Source: Legionella norrlandica
GTDB lineage: Bacteria > Pseudomonadota > Gammaproteobacteria > Legionellales > Legionellaceae
DNA length: 47,852 nt
Reading direction: 5' to 3'
Assembly: GCF_000770585.1 (NCBI RefSeq)
Contig: NZ_JNCF01000020.1
Location: forward strand, 1 to 47,852
The position numbers and the translations under genes are program-made. Below the pieces are notes generated by a model that saw nothing but the letters and a program-made list of their open reading frames with translations, searched no databases and was not told the origin of the DNA. Below, piece by piece: positions 18,302-26,356 of this stretch. Within the stretch, counting starts at the first letter, position 1, and every line of letters starts with the position of its first letter.

Positions 18302-18665
18302 CCCCATCAATGCCACTGGCTTAAATCAAGCCGATTACTTGAAATTATTCATGCAGGAACTCGCTTATCAAGACCCCCTACAACCTGTAGATAATAAAGA
18401 ATTCATGGCGCAAATGGCTCAATTTTCTTCGCTACAGGAAGCCAGAACAACTAACGAATATTTAACTCAATTATTAAGCATGACCAGTGGAAACCAAAGC
18501 CTTAGTTTATTAGGGAAAATGGTCAAGATTAAAAACTCTGAACATGAGGGAAAAGTTTCAAAAGTAGAATTCTATGAAGGAGCCCCTCCAAAAATCTCTA
18601 TCATTATGAATAATGGTGAAGTATCCAAAGTAGAGTTAGGTCAAATTATTGAAGTAAGGGACTAG
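18294..18665 (+). CDS. flgD: FlgD, hook cap scaffold, short form
   Basis: FlgD caps the growing hook. The N-terminus is unmistakable: LNQADYLKLFMQELAYQDPL, QPVDNKEFMAQMAQFSSLQE. The product is only 123 residues, while proteobacterial FlgD is ~220. After SLLGKMVKIKN only about 50 residues of beta-rich sequence remain, so the Ig-like C-terminal domain is missing. Short FlgD proteins are known in other bacteria, so it may still work. The start overlaps fliK by eight bases. Confidence 0.88.
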   Translation: MTDPINATGLNQADYLKLFMQELAYQDPLQPVDNKEFMAQMAQFSSLQEARTTNEYLTQLLSMTSGNQSLSLLGKMVKIKNSEHEGKVSKVEFYEGAPPKISIIMNNGEVSKVELGQIIEVRD

Positions 18666-18666
18666 A

Positions 18667-19932
18667 ATGAGCAATACCTATTATACCAGTTTATCAGGAA
18701 TGCTGGCTGCGAGTTATGGCTTGCAAAATACTTCCAATAATGTCTCCAATATGCAAAGCCCCGGGTTCAAACGCAACGATGTTTTTTATTCCTCATTGGG
18801 TAACGGCAATGGAGAAGAAGGCTTAGGTTCTGGGGTTTGTATTGGAGGCAGCATTACTAATTTCAGCGATGGAAAATATTTGGAAACCAATAACCCTTCT
18901 GACTTAGCCATCATTGGCCAAGGCTTTTTTATTATTCGGATGAAATCAGGAGAATTACTTTATACTCGTGATGGCGAATTTGATTTTGATCAGAATGGAG
19001 TGTTAATCGATAGGCATAGTGGCGGACAAGTCCAGGGTTATGACAATGCAGGAAATCTAGTACCTATCCATGAAAAAGGACCTAAAAGTTCTGAAGGCAA
19101 AGCAACGCGCGAAATATTCCTTAATGGTCAATTTATTCTGATTGAAAAATCAGATGAAGACAAAAACCAACCAGGACCATTCAAAAATAACTATGAAAAC
19201 ATTAAATTTTCAATAGCCAAAGTTTATGATGCCCAAGGGAAAGAACATACCTTACATCTTGAGTTTCAATCAACACCTGTTCTGGTGAATGGGGACAGTA
19301 CCAATATTCCCGATGATGGCAAAAGTTGGGATCTGGTTAATATTACTTGTGATGATGCTCAAATTGATTTTTCGCCTGAACAGAAGCTTATATTTTCCAA
19401 TCTCAATAGTGCCGCTAATCCAGATAATTGTTCTATTCAATTCACCTTAAACGGAGGACAAGCCGTTGCACTTAGATTTGGTAACTACATGGATGGAGCT
19501 GATAGCTCAGTGCAGCTTAAGGACTCGAAACAAAATCCGGAAGGTACCAAAATCGAAGTTCTTCAAAATGATGGATATGGGGAAGGAAAGCAAATAAGCT
19601 TCTCCTTCGATGAAAATGGCCAGATTCTCTATTATTACGATAATGGCCAATCCATCAGTGGAATTTATATCAGTTTGGCTTTTTTTGATGATATGGAACA
19701 TTCCCTAGTTCAAACTCAGGATAATTTATTCAGAGCGAAAAATGATAAAGGAATTCATATAGGAAAAGCCAACAAGGATGGCTTTGGTAGTATTAAGGCT
19801 AAGCAACTGGAATCTTCCAACGTAGACTCTACCACCGAGTTTGCCAATATCGTCGTTTTGCAAAGGATGTTTCAAGCCTGCTCACAAATAATGGATATAG
19901 ACAAGCAATTACTGGAAGAACTGGAAAAATAA
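18667..19932 (+). CDS. flgE: FlgE, hook protein
   Basis: FlgE polymerises into the hook. The 421-residue product has the axial N-terminus SLSGMLAASYGLQNTSNNVS with NMQSPGFKRNDVFYSSLGNG. It has DLAIIGQGFFIIRMKSGELL, YTRDGEFDFDQNGVLIDRHS in domain D1/D2 and the C-terminal helix QLESSNVDSTTEFANIVVLQRM. Length is normal for FlgE. It is directly after flgD. It is the outermost structural protein encoded here, as no FlgK, FlgL, FliD or flagellin follows. Confidence 0.95.
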   Translation: MSNTYYTSLSGMLAASYGLQNTSNNVSNMQSPGFKRNDVFYSSLGNGNGEEGLGSGVCIGGSITNFSDGKYLETNNPSDLAIIGQGFFIIRMKSGELLYTRDGEFDFDQNGVLIDRHSGGQVQGYDNAGNLVPIHEKGPKSSEGKATREIFLNGQFILIEKSDEDKNQPGPFKNNYENIKFSIAKVYDAQGKEHTLHLEFQSTPVLVNGDSTNIPDDGKSWDLVNITCDDAQIDFSPEQKLIFSNLNSAANPDNCSIQFTLNGGQAVALRFGNYMDGADSSVQLKDSKQNPEGTKIEVLQNDGYGEGKQISFSFDENGQILYYYDNGQSISGIYISLAFFDDMEHSLVQTQDNLFRAKNDKGIHIGKANKDGFGSIKAKQLESSNVDSTTEFANIVVLQRMFQACSQIMDIDKQLLEELEK

Positions 19933-19933
19933 A

Positions 19934-20638
19934 ATGAAACCTTACAGATTAATCAATCGCTCAGAATTAGAAGTAATAAAACAGCATTGTTTAGGTATTA
20001 TTACCCGTTGGAGTAATGAGTTCTGTTTAGTTTCCCCTGGCTTAGAGCTGTCTAAGCCTCAAACTCTCTCTCCCTTATTCCAAGGTTTTCTTATTAAGAA
20101 TAACGATCGCCCTTTGGCAATAGTGGAAAACCATTATCTAAGTTTTGTAAACGAACTATTATTTGGCACTGATAAATCCTGCTTTGACTCTGTAAGTCAA
20201 ACAATATTTGCTGACCTGCTGAAGCAGTTATTTACGACAGAGCCTTGCTTTATATTAGAACCAGAAGAAGAATTGCCAAATTGGTTTTATCCTGGGTCAA
20301 GTAGCCTCTTACTCACTTTCAGTATTGGATATCGACAATTACAACTCATTCTCAGTTCTGATTGGGTAAATCAACAATTACCCTCTATTAAAAGCACAAC
20401 AAGCGAAACCATTTCCTTCGATAAGACAATCGAAGAACAAATCGTTACTTTAACTGTGGAACTGGATTCTATCAAATTGCCTTTAGAACAGTTAATTAAT
20501 TTACAAAGTGGAGATGTTGTCACAACTGATCATCTCATCAGCCAGCCTTTAAGAATAACCCGTAAAAAACAACTCATAGCTCAAGGCAAGTTAGGTCAAT
20601 CATCACTTCATAAATCTATATTACTAAAAAATTATTAA
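19934..20638 (+). CDS. FliM/SctQ-like C-ring protein, reduced
   Basis: The 234-residue product ends in a SpoA (FliMN_C) domain at about 170-230: VTLTVELDSIKLPLEQLINL, QSGDVVTTDHLISQPLRITR, KKQLIAQGKLG. FliM is ~330 residues and starts with the CheY-binding peptide (LSQDEIDALL type), then a middle domain with a GGxG loop that binds FliG. Neither is visible; the N-terminal part has only weak FliM-like character. The layout is closer to SctQ of non-flagellar type III systems. It sits directly before fliN and forms the C-ring with it. Confidence 0.78.
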   Translation: MKPYRLINRSELEVIKQHCLGIITRWSNEFCLVSPGLELSKPQTLSPLFQGFLIKNNDRPLAIVENHYLSFVNELLFGTDKSCFDSVSQTIFADLLKQLFTTEPCFILEPEEELPNWFYPGSSSLLLTFSIGYRQLQLILSSDWVNQQLPSIKSTTSETISFDKTIEEQIVTLTVELDSIKLPLEQLINLQSGDVVTTDHLISQPLRITRKKQLIAQGKLGQSSLHKSILLKNY

Positions 20639-20656
20639 TATTAAAAAGAGGTCTTC

Positions 20657-20959
20657 ATGAGCATTCTAGTTAAAAAAATATCTCTGACTGAGCAAATTGA
20701 TCAATCAGAAGAGCAACCAATTCATAGTAATCATTTAAACCTGGTGGCCGATATTGAAGTGCAATGCAGTATTCGCATCGGGACAATCAATTTAACTATC
20801 GCTGAACTTAAACAACTCAAATCAGGGCAACTGCTAGCCATGGAGCAAAAAACCAATGAACTCATTGAATTGCTTGTAAAAGATAAAGTCATTGCCAAAG
20901 GAGAACTTATGAGTTGTGATGATAATTTTGCACTGCTTATTAAAGAGGTGGCATGTTAA
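20657..20959 (+). CDS. fliN: FliN, C-ring protein
   Basis: The 100-residue protein is one SpoA domain after a short polar N-terminus: DIEVQCSIRIGTINLTIAEL, KQLKSGQLLAMEQKTNELIE, LLVKDKVIAKGEL. FliN or its secretion homologue SctQ-C forms spirals with FliM below the MS ring and binds FliH. AGAGGTCTTC precedes the ATG. It overlaps fliO by seven bases from the ATG at 20953. Confidence 0.88.
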   Translation: MSILVKKISLTEQIDQSEEQPIHSNHLNLVADIEVQCSIRIGTINLTIAELKQLKSGQLLAMEQKTNELIELLVKDKVIAKGELMSCDDNFALLIKEVAC

Positions 20960-21285
20960 TGGATAAGATGATTGTGTTGTTTTTATTTGCTATAACCAAT
21001 TCTGTTTATGCTAATTCTATAACATTTAAAAAAGAACTGATTGCTACTCCCCAGTGGTTTTCCTATGGGTTCGTATTCATACTATTATTAATAATCTTAT
21101 TTATTTTGGCGAGATTTTCCCCAAAAACAAAATTTACGCCGACAAAATGCCAAATTATTGAAAAACTAACGGTCCACCAAAAAACTAAAATTTACATTAT
21201 TGAATATCAAAGTCAGCAATTTTTAATAGCAGACAATCAAGCCGCATTAGCAGTCCACCTTTTACAAAAAGATTATCCATCATGA
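20953..21285 (+). CDS. fliO: FliO, export gate assembly factor
   Basis: FliO helps FliP assemble. The 110-residue product has a signal-like N-terminus (IVLFLFAITNSVYAN), one membrane helix at about 37-56 (FVFILLLIILFILARF) and a cytoplasmic beta-rich end with KCQIIEKLTVHQKTKIYIIE, YQSQQFLIADNQAALAVHLL, which is the FliO pattern. An ATG at 20959 is an equally good start. It lies between fliN and fliP as in many flagellar operons. Confidence 0.85.
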   Translation: MLMDKMIVLFLFAITNSVYANSITFKKELIATPQWFSYGFVFILLLIILFILARFSPKTKFTPTKCQIIEKLTVHQKTKIYIIEYQSQQFLIADNQAALAVHLLQKDYPS

Positions 21286-22025
21286 AATATGCACCCATGA
21301 AACTCCAAAATACTATCTTTGTATTATTGCTTTTCGGAATGCCCACAATACTTCATGCCACTGGAACGACTATTGGACCCATTTCGCTCAATCAGGATCA
21401 AATATCCCCGGCCTTGCAAATTTTCGCTGTGCTAACGATACTGAGTCTTGCCCCAAGTATTTTGATAATGTTTTCCTCCTTTACTCGCATTGTTGTTGTG
21501 TTATCCATGTTGCGCAGTGCCCTGGGACTACAACAAACCCCTCCTAATACCGTCATTATCAGTTTGTCATTGTTTTTAACACTGTTTACCATGATGCCAG
21601 TAGCCAAAACAATTTATATGGAATCCTATCAGCCATACCAAAGCCATCAAATCAATAGCGAAACAGCACTTAATAATGCCGTAAAACCATTAAAATATTT
21701 CATGTTAAAGCAGACTAGAGAAAAAGATCTCAAGGTTATTTTGCAACTCGCTAAAGATCCCATGCCCTCTTCTGCTGAAGAAATCAAATTATATGAGTTA
21801 GTACCTGCATTTTTATTAAGTGAATTGCAAACAGCTTTTCAAATAGGTTTCATGATCTTTTTACCTTTTATATTGGTCGACCTGATTGTATCAGGTATTT
21901 TGATGACCATGGGCATGATGATGATGCCTCCGATGAGTATCTCCTTACCTATTAAATTGCTACTTTTTGTACTTATTGACGGATGGGATTTAGTAATTCA
22001 GGCTTTAGTAGGGAGTTTTCATTAA
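21282..22025 (+). CDS. fliP: FliP, export gate core protein
   Basis: FliP forms the pentameric core of the export gate. The 247-residue protein has a cleavable-type signal peptide (IFVLLLFGMPTILHA), then LAPSILIMFSSFTRIVVVLSMLR, RSALGLQQTPPNTVIISLSL, FLTLFTMMPV, and the C-terminal signature AFLLSELQTAFQIGFMIFLP, FILVDLIVSGILMTMGMMM, PPMSISLPIKLLLFVLIDGW. Length is normal. It is the last gene of the flagellar block; the next gene begins about 100 bases later. Confidence 0.97.
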   Translation: MKYAPMKLQNTIFVLLLFGMPTILHATGTTIGPISLNQDQISPALQIFAVLTILSLAPSILIMFSSFTRIVVVLSMLRSALGLQQTPPNTVIISLSLFLTLFTMMPVAKTIYMESYQPYQSHQINSETALNNAVKPLKYFMLKQTREKDLKVILQLAKDPMPSSAEEIKLYELVPAFLLSELQTAFQIGFMIFLPFILVDLIVSGILMTMGMMMMPPMSISLPIKLLLFVLIDGWDLVIQALVGSFH

Positions 22026-22129
22026 AATCGGTATAAATACTATCTAACTCATTTTGCTATAGTTACAATGGGTATTCTATACAAAACAAGTAATAACTAA
22101 GATGGATCATTTAACAACGGAGATGAAAA

Positions 22130-22472
22130 ATGAAAAAAAGTTTTTTTTATATCCTTTCTTCCTTAATATTGGCCAATTGGTCTATTTCAACCTATGCTGA
22201 CTCAGCCACCAACTAACAGGGACGCCTCAGAGCAAATTCAACAATTAAATTCCCAAATTCAAACTCAACTACAACAAATGCAAACGAAACAACAAGAACA
22301 AATTGATGCCTTGAATACACAATTACAAAATCAAATTAAAGAAGTTCAAAGCCAATTGCAGCAACAAATTCAAACCCTTAATTCGCAAACCCAAGATCAA
22401 ATAAAACAAGTACAGAGCACATTACAAGACCAAATTAAACAAGTGCAGCAACAAGCAATACAAAAAAACTAG
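22130..22472 (+). pseudogene. frameshifted periplasmic coiled-coil repeat protein
   Basis: An ATG at 22130 with GGAGATG ahead opens a signal peptide (MKKSFFYILSSLILANWSIS, then TYADSATN) and stops at TAA near 22216. One frame over, from about 22210, the sequence continues as an uninterrupted Gln-rich coiled coil (SEQIQQLNSQIQTQLQQMQT onward) to 22472, with an irregular 11-15 residue repeat of the type QLQNQIKEVQSQ. Joined, this would be a ~110-residue secreted helical protein. The frames differ by one base, so the gene is broken or the assembly has an indel. It is not part of any known flagellar set, although it follows fliP. Confidence 0.6.
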
Positions 22473-22542
22473 CAAGTTGGTCACCCTGACCCAACAAGCG
22501 ATCTCTTGAAATCAATAATGTTGGATCAGATGACCCAACAAC

Positions 22543-23865
22543 CTACAGACTGGGAAAGCAGGATCTTTTCTCTGGTATTAACACGGGTATTCCGTTTGCA
22601 AAAATAGGTTCATACAACAACTTTATTGCCTTTTGAGCTAATTCTGCATTATCAATCACAACATTAGTCTCATGGCTATTGTGTAAGCTGAGTAAATCAA
22701 GATTCGCTGAGCCATAAATGATGACTTGGCCATCAATGACCATAAATTTCATATGAATGACATCTGGCTTCTTGGATACATTAGAAACGCGATGAAACCA
22801 ACGAATTTGTAAATTTTCTTGCTTTCCTTCATCGATCAAAGATCTGAAATATTCTACTGTATTCTGATTAGTACCACCGTAAAATTTCTCACGAAGATCA
22901 TTAAATTTTTCTCCCATCAATAATTCAACATGTCCATTCCTGCAATTAATAAAATCAGCCAAAGCATGAATAATTTCAGGAGTATTTAAATTCGGAACAG
23001 CTATTTGAATAATATGCTTAGCATGCTTAATCGCTGCCATATAAGCATTATTCAAAGGATCTTTTGGTAAAGGGGCTTTGTAAAATGGGAGTATTGCTGG
23101 ATAAGGTCTTATTGTATTGGTAACGTATAGCATAGAACAAGGATTTCCACCTGTCTCTATTGGTTTTTGCTCCAGGTATATTGGAGAACTATCTGGAGCC
23201 TCATATTTATTAGTTCGCTTATTCCACATAGCTTGAAAATCGTAAAAAACAGCATCTGAAGCCCCCTTCGGTATAAATATACCTGCATCATGAAACCTAT
23301 GAGGACCATAATTTTGTGGCTGGAAATTGGCTCCTGTTAAAATAACATCTCCATCAATCCATACCGCTTTATTATGATTAGACGCGATGGAATTATGAAC
23401 ATACGTCCCTATATGCAATTTGATATTTGGAGGCAAATTATCCAAACCTAAACTGGTTGCATCATGCTTGGGCTTCATAAAAGATATTTCACCTTGATAA
23501 AAAAACCGAGCGAAACGATCAAGTTGGTCAACCAGAAGAAATACTTCTACCTCGTCTTTCAATTCACAAAGTGCATCCCTGATTTCTTTGACAACTTGAG
23601 TACTTGGATCCCAAACAAAAGCCTGAATCAGTATTTGCTTTTTGGCTTCTCTAATTTTACGTACAATTAAGCTATACACATTTTCACTACCAGATACTAT
23701 TTCTATTTGTGAAGGATTAATAGTACTAACCATTTTTTCTACTGGGACTGTCCCCTGTCCCGAAGATAAAGTTGCAGCTTCGATTATTTTTGTCATTAAA
23801 AATGAGTTAGAAGAGAAAGCGTCTTCCATCTCTTTCAAGTTTCTTTCAAAAAAACCCAACATCAT
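22543..23865 (-). CDS. phospholipase D-like protein, two HKD motifs
   Basis: The 440-residue protein has both HKD motifs of the PLD superfamily: HNKAVWIDGDVILTGANF with H164, K166 and D171, and HMKFMVIDGQVIIYGSANLD with H371, K373 and D378. It therefore should form a complete active site for phosphodiester transfer, as in cardiolipin synthases or bacterial PLDs. It lacks the N-terminal membrane helices of ClsA, so a secreted or effector PLD is likely; Legionella is known to deliver such enzymes (LpdA/LpdB). It ends RSCFPSL, with a cysteine five residues from the end. ATGATG at 23865 follows GATGAGAG. Confidence 0.82.
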   Translation of the reverse strand: MMLGFFERNLKEMEDAFSSNSFLMTKIIEAATLSSGQGTVPVEKMVSTINPSQIEIVSGSENVYSLIVRKIREAKKQILIQAFVWDPSTQVVKEIRDALCELKDEVEVFLLVDQLDRFARFFYQGEISFMKPKHDATSLGLDNLPPNIKLHIGTYVHNSIASNHNKAVWIDGDVILTGANFQPQNYGPHRFHDAGIFIPKGASDAVFYDFQAMWNKRTNKYEAPDSSPIYLEQKPIETGGNPCSMLYVTNTIRPYPAILPFYKAPLPKDPLNNAYMAAIKHAKHIIQIAVPNLNTPEIIHALADFINCRNGHVELLMGEKFNDLREKFYGGTNQNTVEYFRSLIDEGKQENLQIRWFHRVSNVSKKPDVIHMKFMVIDGQVIIYGSANLDLLSLHNSHETNVVIDNAELAQKAIKLLYEPIFANGIPVLIPEKRSCFPSL

Positions 23866-24180
23866 TCTCTCATCAATTGAAATAACCTACCCATATCATT
23901 GAATTTATTTAATATTTTTGCAAATAAATTCACATTTTAATAAGAATAAAAATAATACATTACAGGCATATAAGCTCAGTGCACTCAGTATGCCAATTAC
24001 CGCCATATTTATAGGAACTAGCTGGCATAATTTTTCCTAAACGGGCGATATTCCTGTTGAAAGATCTGTGATTAATTATACCAACACTTAATAAAATCAT
24101 CAGAATTGATTAAAAAACTTGCGGATTTGCTACAGTCAGTGTTATGGTGAAAGTGAAAGGATTTTGAAGTGGAGTTAAAA
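23866..24180. other. divergent intergenic region
   Basis: This 315-base AT-rich stretch lies between the PLD gene (minus) and a small membrane protein gene (plus) and must contain divergent promoters. I see no repeat, RNA or gene in it, and no promoter boxes strong enough to list. Confidence 0.4.
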
Positions 24181-24444
24181 ATGGAATCAATCGATTTAAT
24201 CGGCTATATCGCTTCATCTTTAGTTTTCGCTACATTTTATGTCAAAAGGATTTTGACACTAAGGCTTATCGCAATTTGTAGTAATGTAGCGTTTATTACC
24301 TATGGTTTGGGTTATCATTTGCATCCTATATTCATCTTGCACTCAGTTTTATTACCATTGAATTTATATAGGATTTTTGAATTGCTAAAAAATGACCCTG
24401 AGTTAACCTTCCCTATAAGGATCAATATTAAAGCAACGAGGTGA
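24181..24444 (+). CDS. small inner-membrane protein, YgjV-like
   Basis: The ATG at 24181 has GGAG six bases upstream, better than the in-frame GTG at 24169. The 87-residue product has three hydrophobic segments: LIGYIASSLVFATFYV, then LRLIAICSNVAFITYGLGYH, then HPIFILHSVLLPLNLYRIFEL. The IGYIASSLVFATFYVKRILTLRLIAICSNV pattern resembles half of the YgjV-type inner-membrane family, of unknown role. It stands alone. Confidence 0.6.
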   Translation: MESIDLIGYIASSLVFATFYVKRILTLRLIAICSNVAFITYGLGYHLHPIFILHSVLLPLNLYRIFELLKNDPELTFPIRINIKATR

Positions 24445-24503
24445 TTATTTTTTATCTGGCTTTAGATCAGGGAAATTTACAAGTTTTCAAAAGTCATTTT
24501 ATT

Positions 24504-24646
24504 AGAGCTCTTGCATAACCGGTAGATTTTGAATTAGTGCAAAGCGCAAACGTTTCGAGGATCAGAGTTTATATGAAGTAAATGAGTACAGGAGAAATGC
24601 TTGCAACGAAGCGCTAATACAAAAGATGTAGGTTTGCAAGAGCTCT
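24504..24646. mobile_element. MITE-like element with terminal inverted repeats
   Basis: AGAGCTCTTGCA at 24504-24515 and TGCAAGAGCTCT at 24635-24646 are perfect 12-bp inverted repeats. The match extends inward as AACC/GGTT with one indel, and outward by one T/A. The ~143-base segment between them has no coding capacity. Size and terminal repeats suggest a non-autonomous transposable element. I did not find another full copy in this window, so this is an inference from structure. Confidence 0.5.
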
Positions 24647-24692
24647 ATTGGCTTTTGAAAACGTATATCATTTAAATAAAAAGGAAATTCCC

Positions 24693-25112
24693 ATGTGTTA
24701 TTGTAATAAGGTAATTAGCTTTCTATTAATGGGTTTTTCTGCTCTTTTGCAAGCCGGAACCTATATCCCGCAATGCCCAAAAGAAATTAATACGCTGGAG
24801 CACATACAAACTTCTCCTCAAGGCTGGGAAACTCTGACTGGAATTAAAAATAATTATCTTAGTCGTGTTTCTTTTTATTCCGGCCATCCTAAATCACAAG
24901 CCAGTTTAAAACCCAATCACTCTAATAAAAGAAAATCCGAGTGGAAATTTTCCCCTTATGATACTATTTACATTGTTTGCCATTACAATCAAACAGGTAT
25001 CGAACTCACTCAACAATTGCCTCAAAAAATAAAAAGTTGTACTGTGACTTATAATCTAAACGCAAAAGGCCCTTATGGGTTTTTACCGCAAAAAATAAGT
25101 TGTTCGAAATAA
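24693..25112 (+). CDS. small secreted protein, STY0301-like
   Basis: The ATG at 24693 follows AAGGAAA and gives a signal peptide (MCYCNKVISFLLMGFSALLQ, AG) and 139 residues. The mature part starts TYIPQCPKEINTLEHI and has paired cysteines late in the chain (VCHYN, KSCTVTYN, ISCSK). The short CPKEI start, a tryptophan-containing middle and the C-terminal IVCHY...C pattern resemble STY0301-family periplasmic proteins of unknown role. An upstream ATG at 24648 lies in the inverted-repeat element and is rejected. It lies just after that element. Confidence 0.6.
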   Translation: MCYCNKVISFLLMGFSALLQAGTYIPQCPKEINTLEHIQTSPQGWETLTGIKNNYLSRVSFYSGHPKSQASLKPNHSNKRKSEWKFSPYDTIYIVCHYNQTGIELTQQLPQKIKSCTVTYNLNAKGPYGFLPQKISCSK

Positions 25113-25176
25113 TGGAAAATTATTTTTTAGCAAGGCCAGTTCATAGCTTTAATATAGGACATTTAAAGGACACCCC

Positions 25177-26301
25177 ATGAGCAATCAAATATTACAAGAG
25201 AAACTTAACCGACATCTATCTTATTTAGATCAAGACGAAAATAATTTACACCTACTGGTCCACATCAGCAATCTTTATTTGGAAATGGAAAATCTGGAGC
25301 TCGCACAAGTTTACTTAAACAAAGCCAGCGCTATTGATCGTATTGCTTGTCTAGGACAGCAAGGTTTACTTCATTTAAATCAAGGTCAATTTGCTCAAGC
25401 TAAAGAACATTTTATTGAGGCACTCCAATATGCAGACACCCCTGCTCTTCGCTATAATTTAGGATTTACTCATTTCATTACCTATGATTTTGAGCAAGCC
25501 TGGGAAGTATTGGAACCTCTAAAAGAGAATGAATATTATCCTGAAGCCCAACTACTAATAGCCAGAATCCTGCAAAAACAAAATTCGTATGAAGAAGCCG
25601 TCAGTATTGTGGAGCATAGCTTAAACCATAATCCCAATAATGTAGAAGCTTTAGGCCTTCTATCACTTCTCTATTTTGATCAAAATAAAGAAGAACAAGC
25701 AAAAGAAACCAGTCTTCGCGCCTTGCAAATAAGCCCGCATAATTATGATGCCAAATTAGTTAATATTTTGATTCGTGTGATGACCCAGGAAACTCATATC
25801 GAAGAAATTGAAGAGCTATTACAAATTAATCCACAGGACAGCCGCCTCTGGTTTGCTTTAGGAAATACTTATTTAGCGCAAGGCGATATCGAATCTGCAA
25901 AACATGCTTTAAATAAAGCTATCGAAATTTACCCTGAATTTTATGATTGTCTAATTGTTTTAGCCTGGTGTCAGCTACTCAATAATAATATTGGAGAAGC
26001 CTATGAAAGTTATCAAAAAGCATCTCATCTAGCAGAAGAACTTTCAGATGCCTGGGGTGGATTAGCTTTAATTCACGCCTTATCAGAAGATTTTATACCT
26101 GCAGAACAATTAATTGATAAAGCAAAACAATTAAATTCGGAGTGTTTTCTCACTGAAATTGCTGAATCTATATACTTTAACCATAAAAATCCCATGAAAG
26201 CGAAACAACATTTGTTTAGGGCATTGAAAAATACGGAAATGGCAATCAGCGAAAAATTGGTTCTTTTTATAAATGAAATTGAAAATTGTCAATTGCATTA
26301 A
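25177..26301 (+). CDS. tetratricopeptide repeat protein
   Basis: The 374-residue soluble protein is made of about nine TPR units, with the typical W/LxxLGxxYxxxGxxxxAxxxxxxAL spacing; the clearest is LWFALGNTYLAQGDIESAKH with ALNKAIEIYPEF. TPRs bind peptides or partner proteins. There is no signal peptide or membrane helix, and no additional domain. AAAGGA lies 7 bases before the ATG. It stands between the STY0301-like gene and a convergent MFS gene. The partner cannot be told from sequence. Confidence 0.85.
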   Translation: MSNQILQEKLNRHLSYLDQDENNLHLLVHISNLYLEMENLELAQVYLNKASAIDRIACLGQQGLLHLNQGQFAQAKEHFIEALQYADTPALRYNLGFTHFITYDFEQAWEVLEPLKENEYYPEAQLLIARILQKQNSYEEAVSIVEHSLNHNPNNVEALGLLSLLYFDQNKEEQAKETSLRALQISPHNYDAKLVNILIRVMTQETHIEEIEELLQINPQDSRLWFALGNTYLAQGDIESAKHALNKAIEIYPEFYDCLIVLAWCQLLNNNIGEAYESYQKASHLAEELSDAWGGLALIHALSEDFIPAEQLIDKAKQLNSECFLTEIAESIYFNHKNPMKAKQHLFRALKNTEMAISEKLVLFINEIENCQLH

Positions 26302-26315
26302 TTTTTCTAGATTCA

Positions 26316-26343
26316 GAACCCTGGCTGCAAGCAACCAGGGTTC
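26316..26343. terminator. bidirectional terminator-like hairpin
   Basis: GAACCCTGG at 26316-26324 pairs perfectly with CCAGGGTTC at 26335-26343 over a 10-base loop. It sits between the convergent TPR (plus) and MFS (minus) genes. There is no strong U-run on either side. Confidence 0.65.
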
Positions 26344-26356
26344 GACGGCAATTAGG

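Noticed and set aside
19507-19701. 64-codon minus-strand ORF inside flgE
   Set aside because: It is fully inside a well-supported FlgE gene and has no ribosome site or family features.
22194-22472. Stand-alone 92-residue cytosolic coiled-coil gene starting at 22194
   Set aside because: The ATG lies inside the signal-peptide frame, and a good ribosome site and signal peptide at 22130 indicate a frameshifted longer gene.
22209-22472. CRISPR-like array
   Set aside because: The repeats are irregular Gln-codon runs of a coiled coil, with no spacers of constant length.
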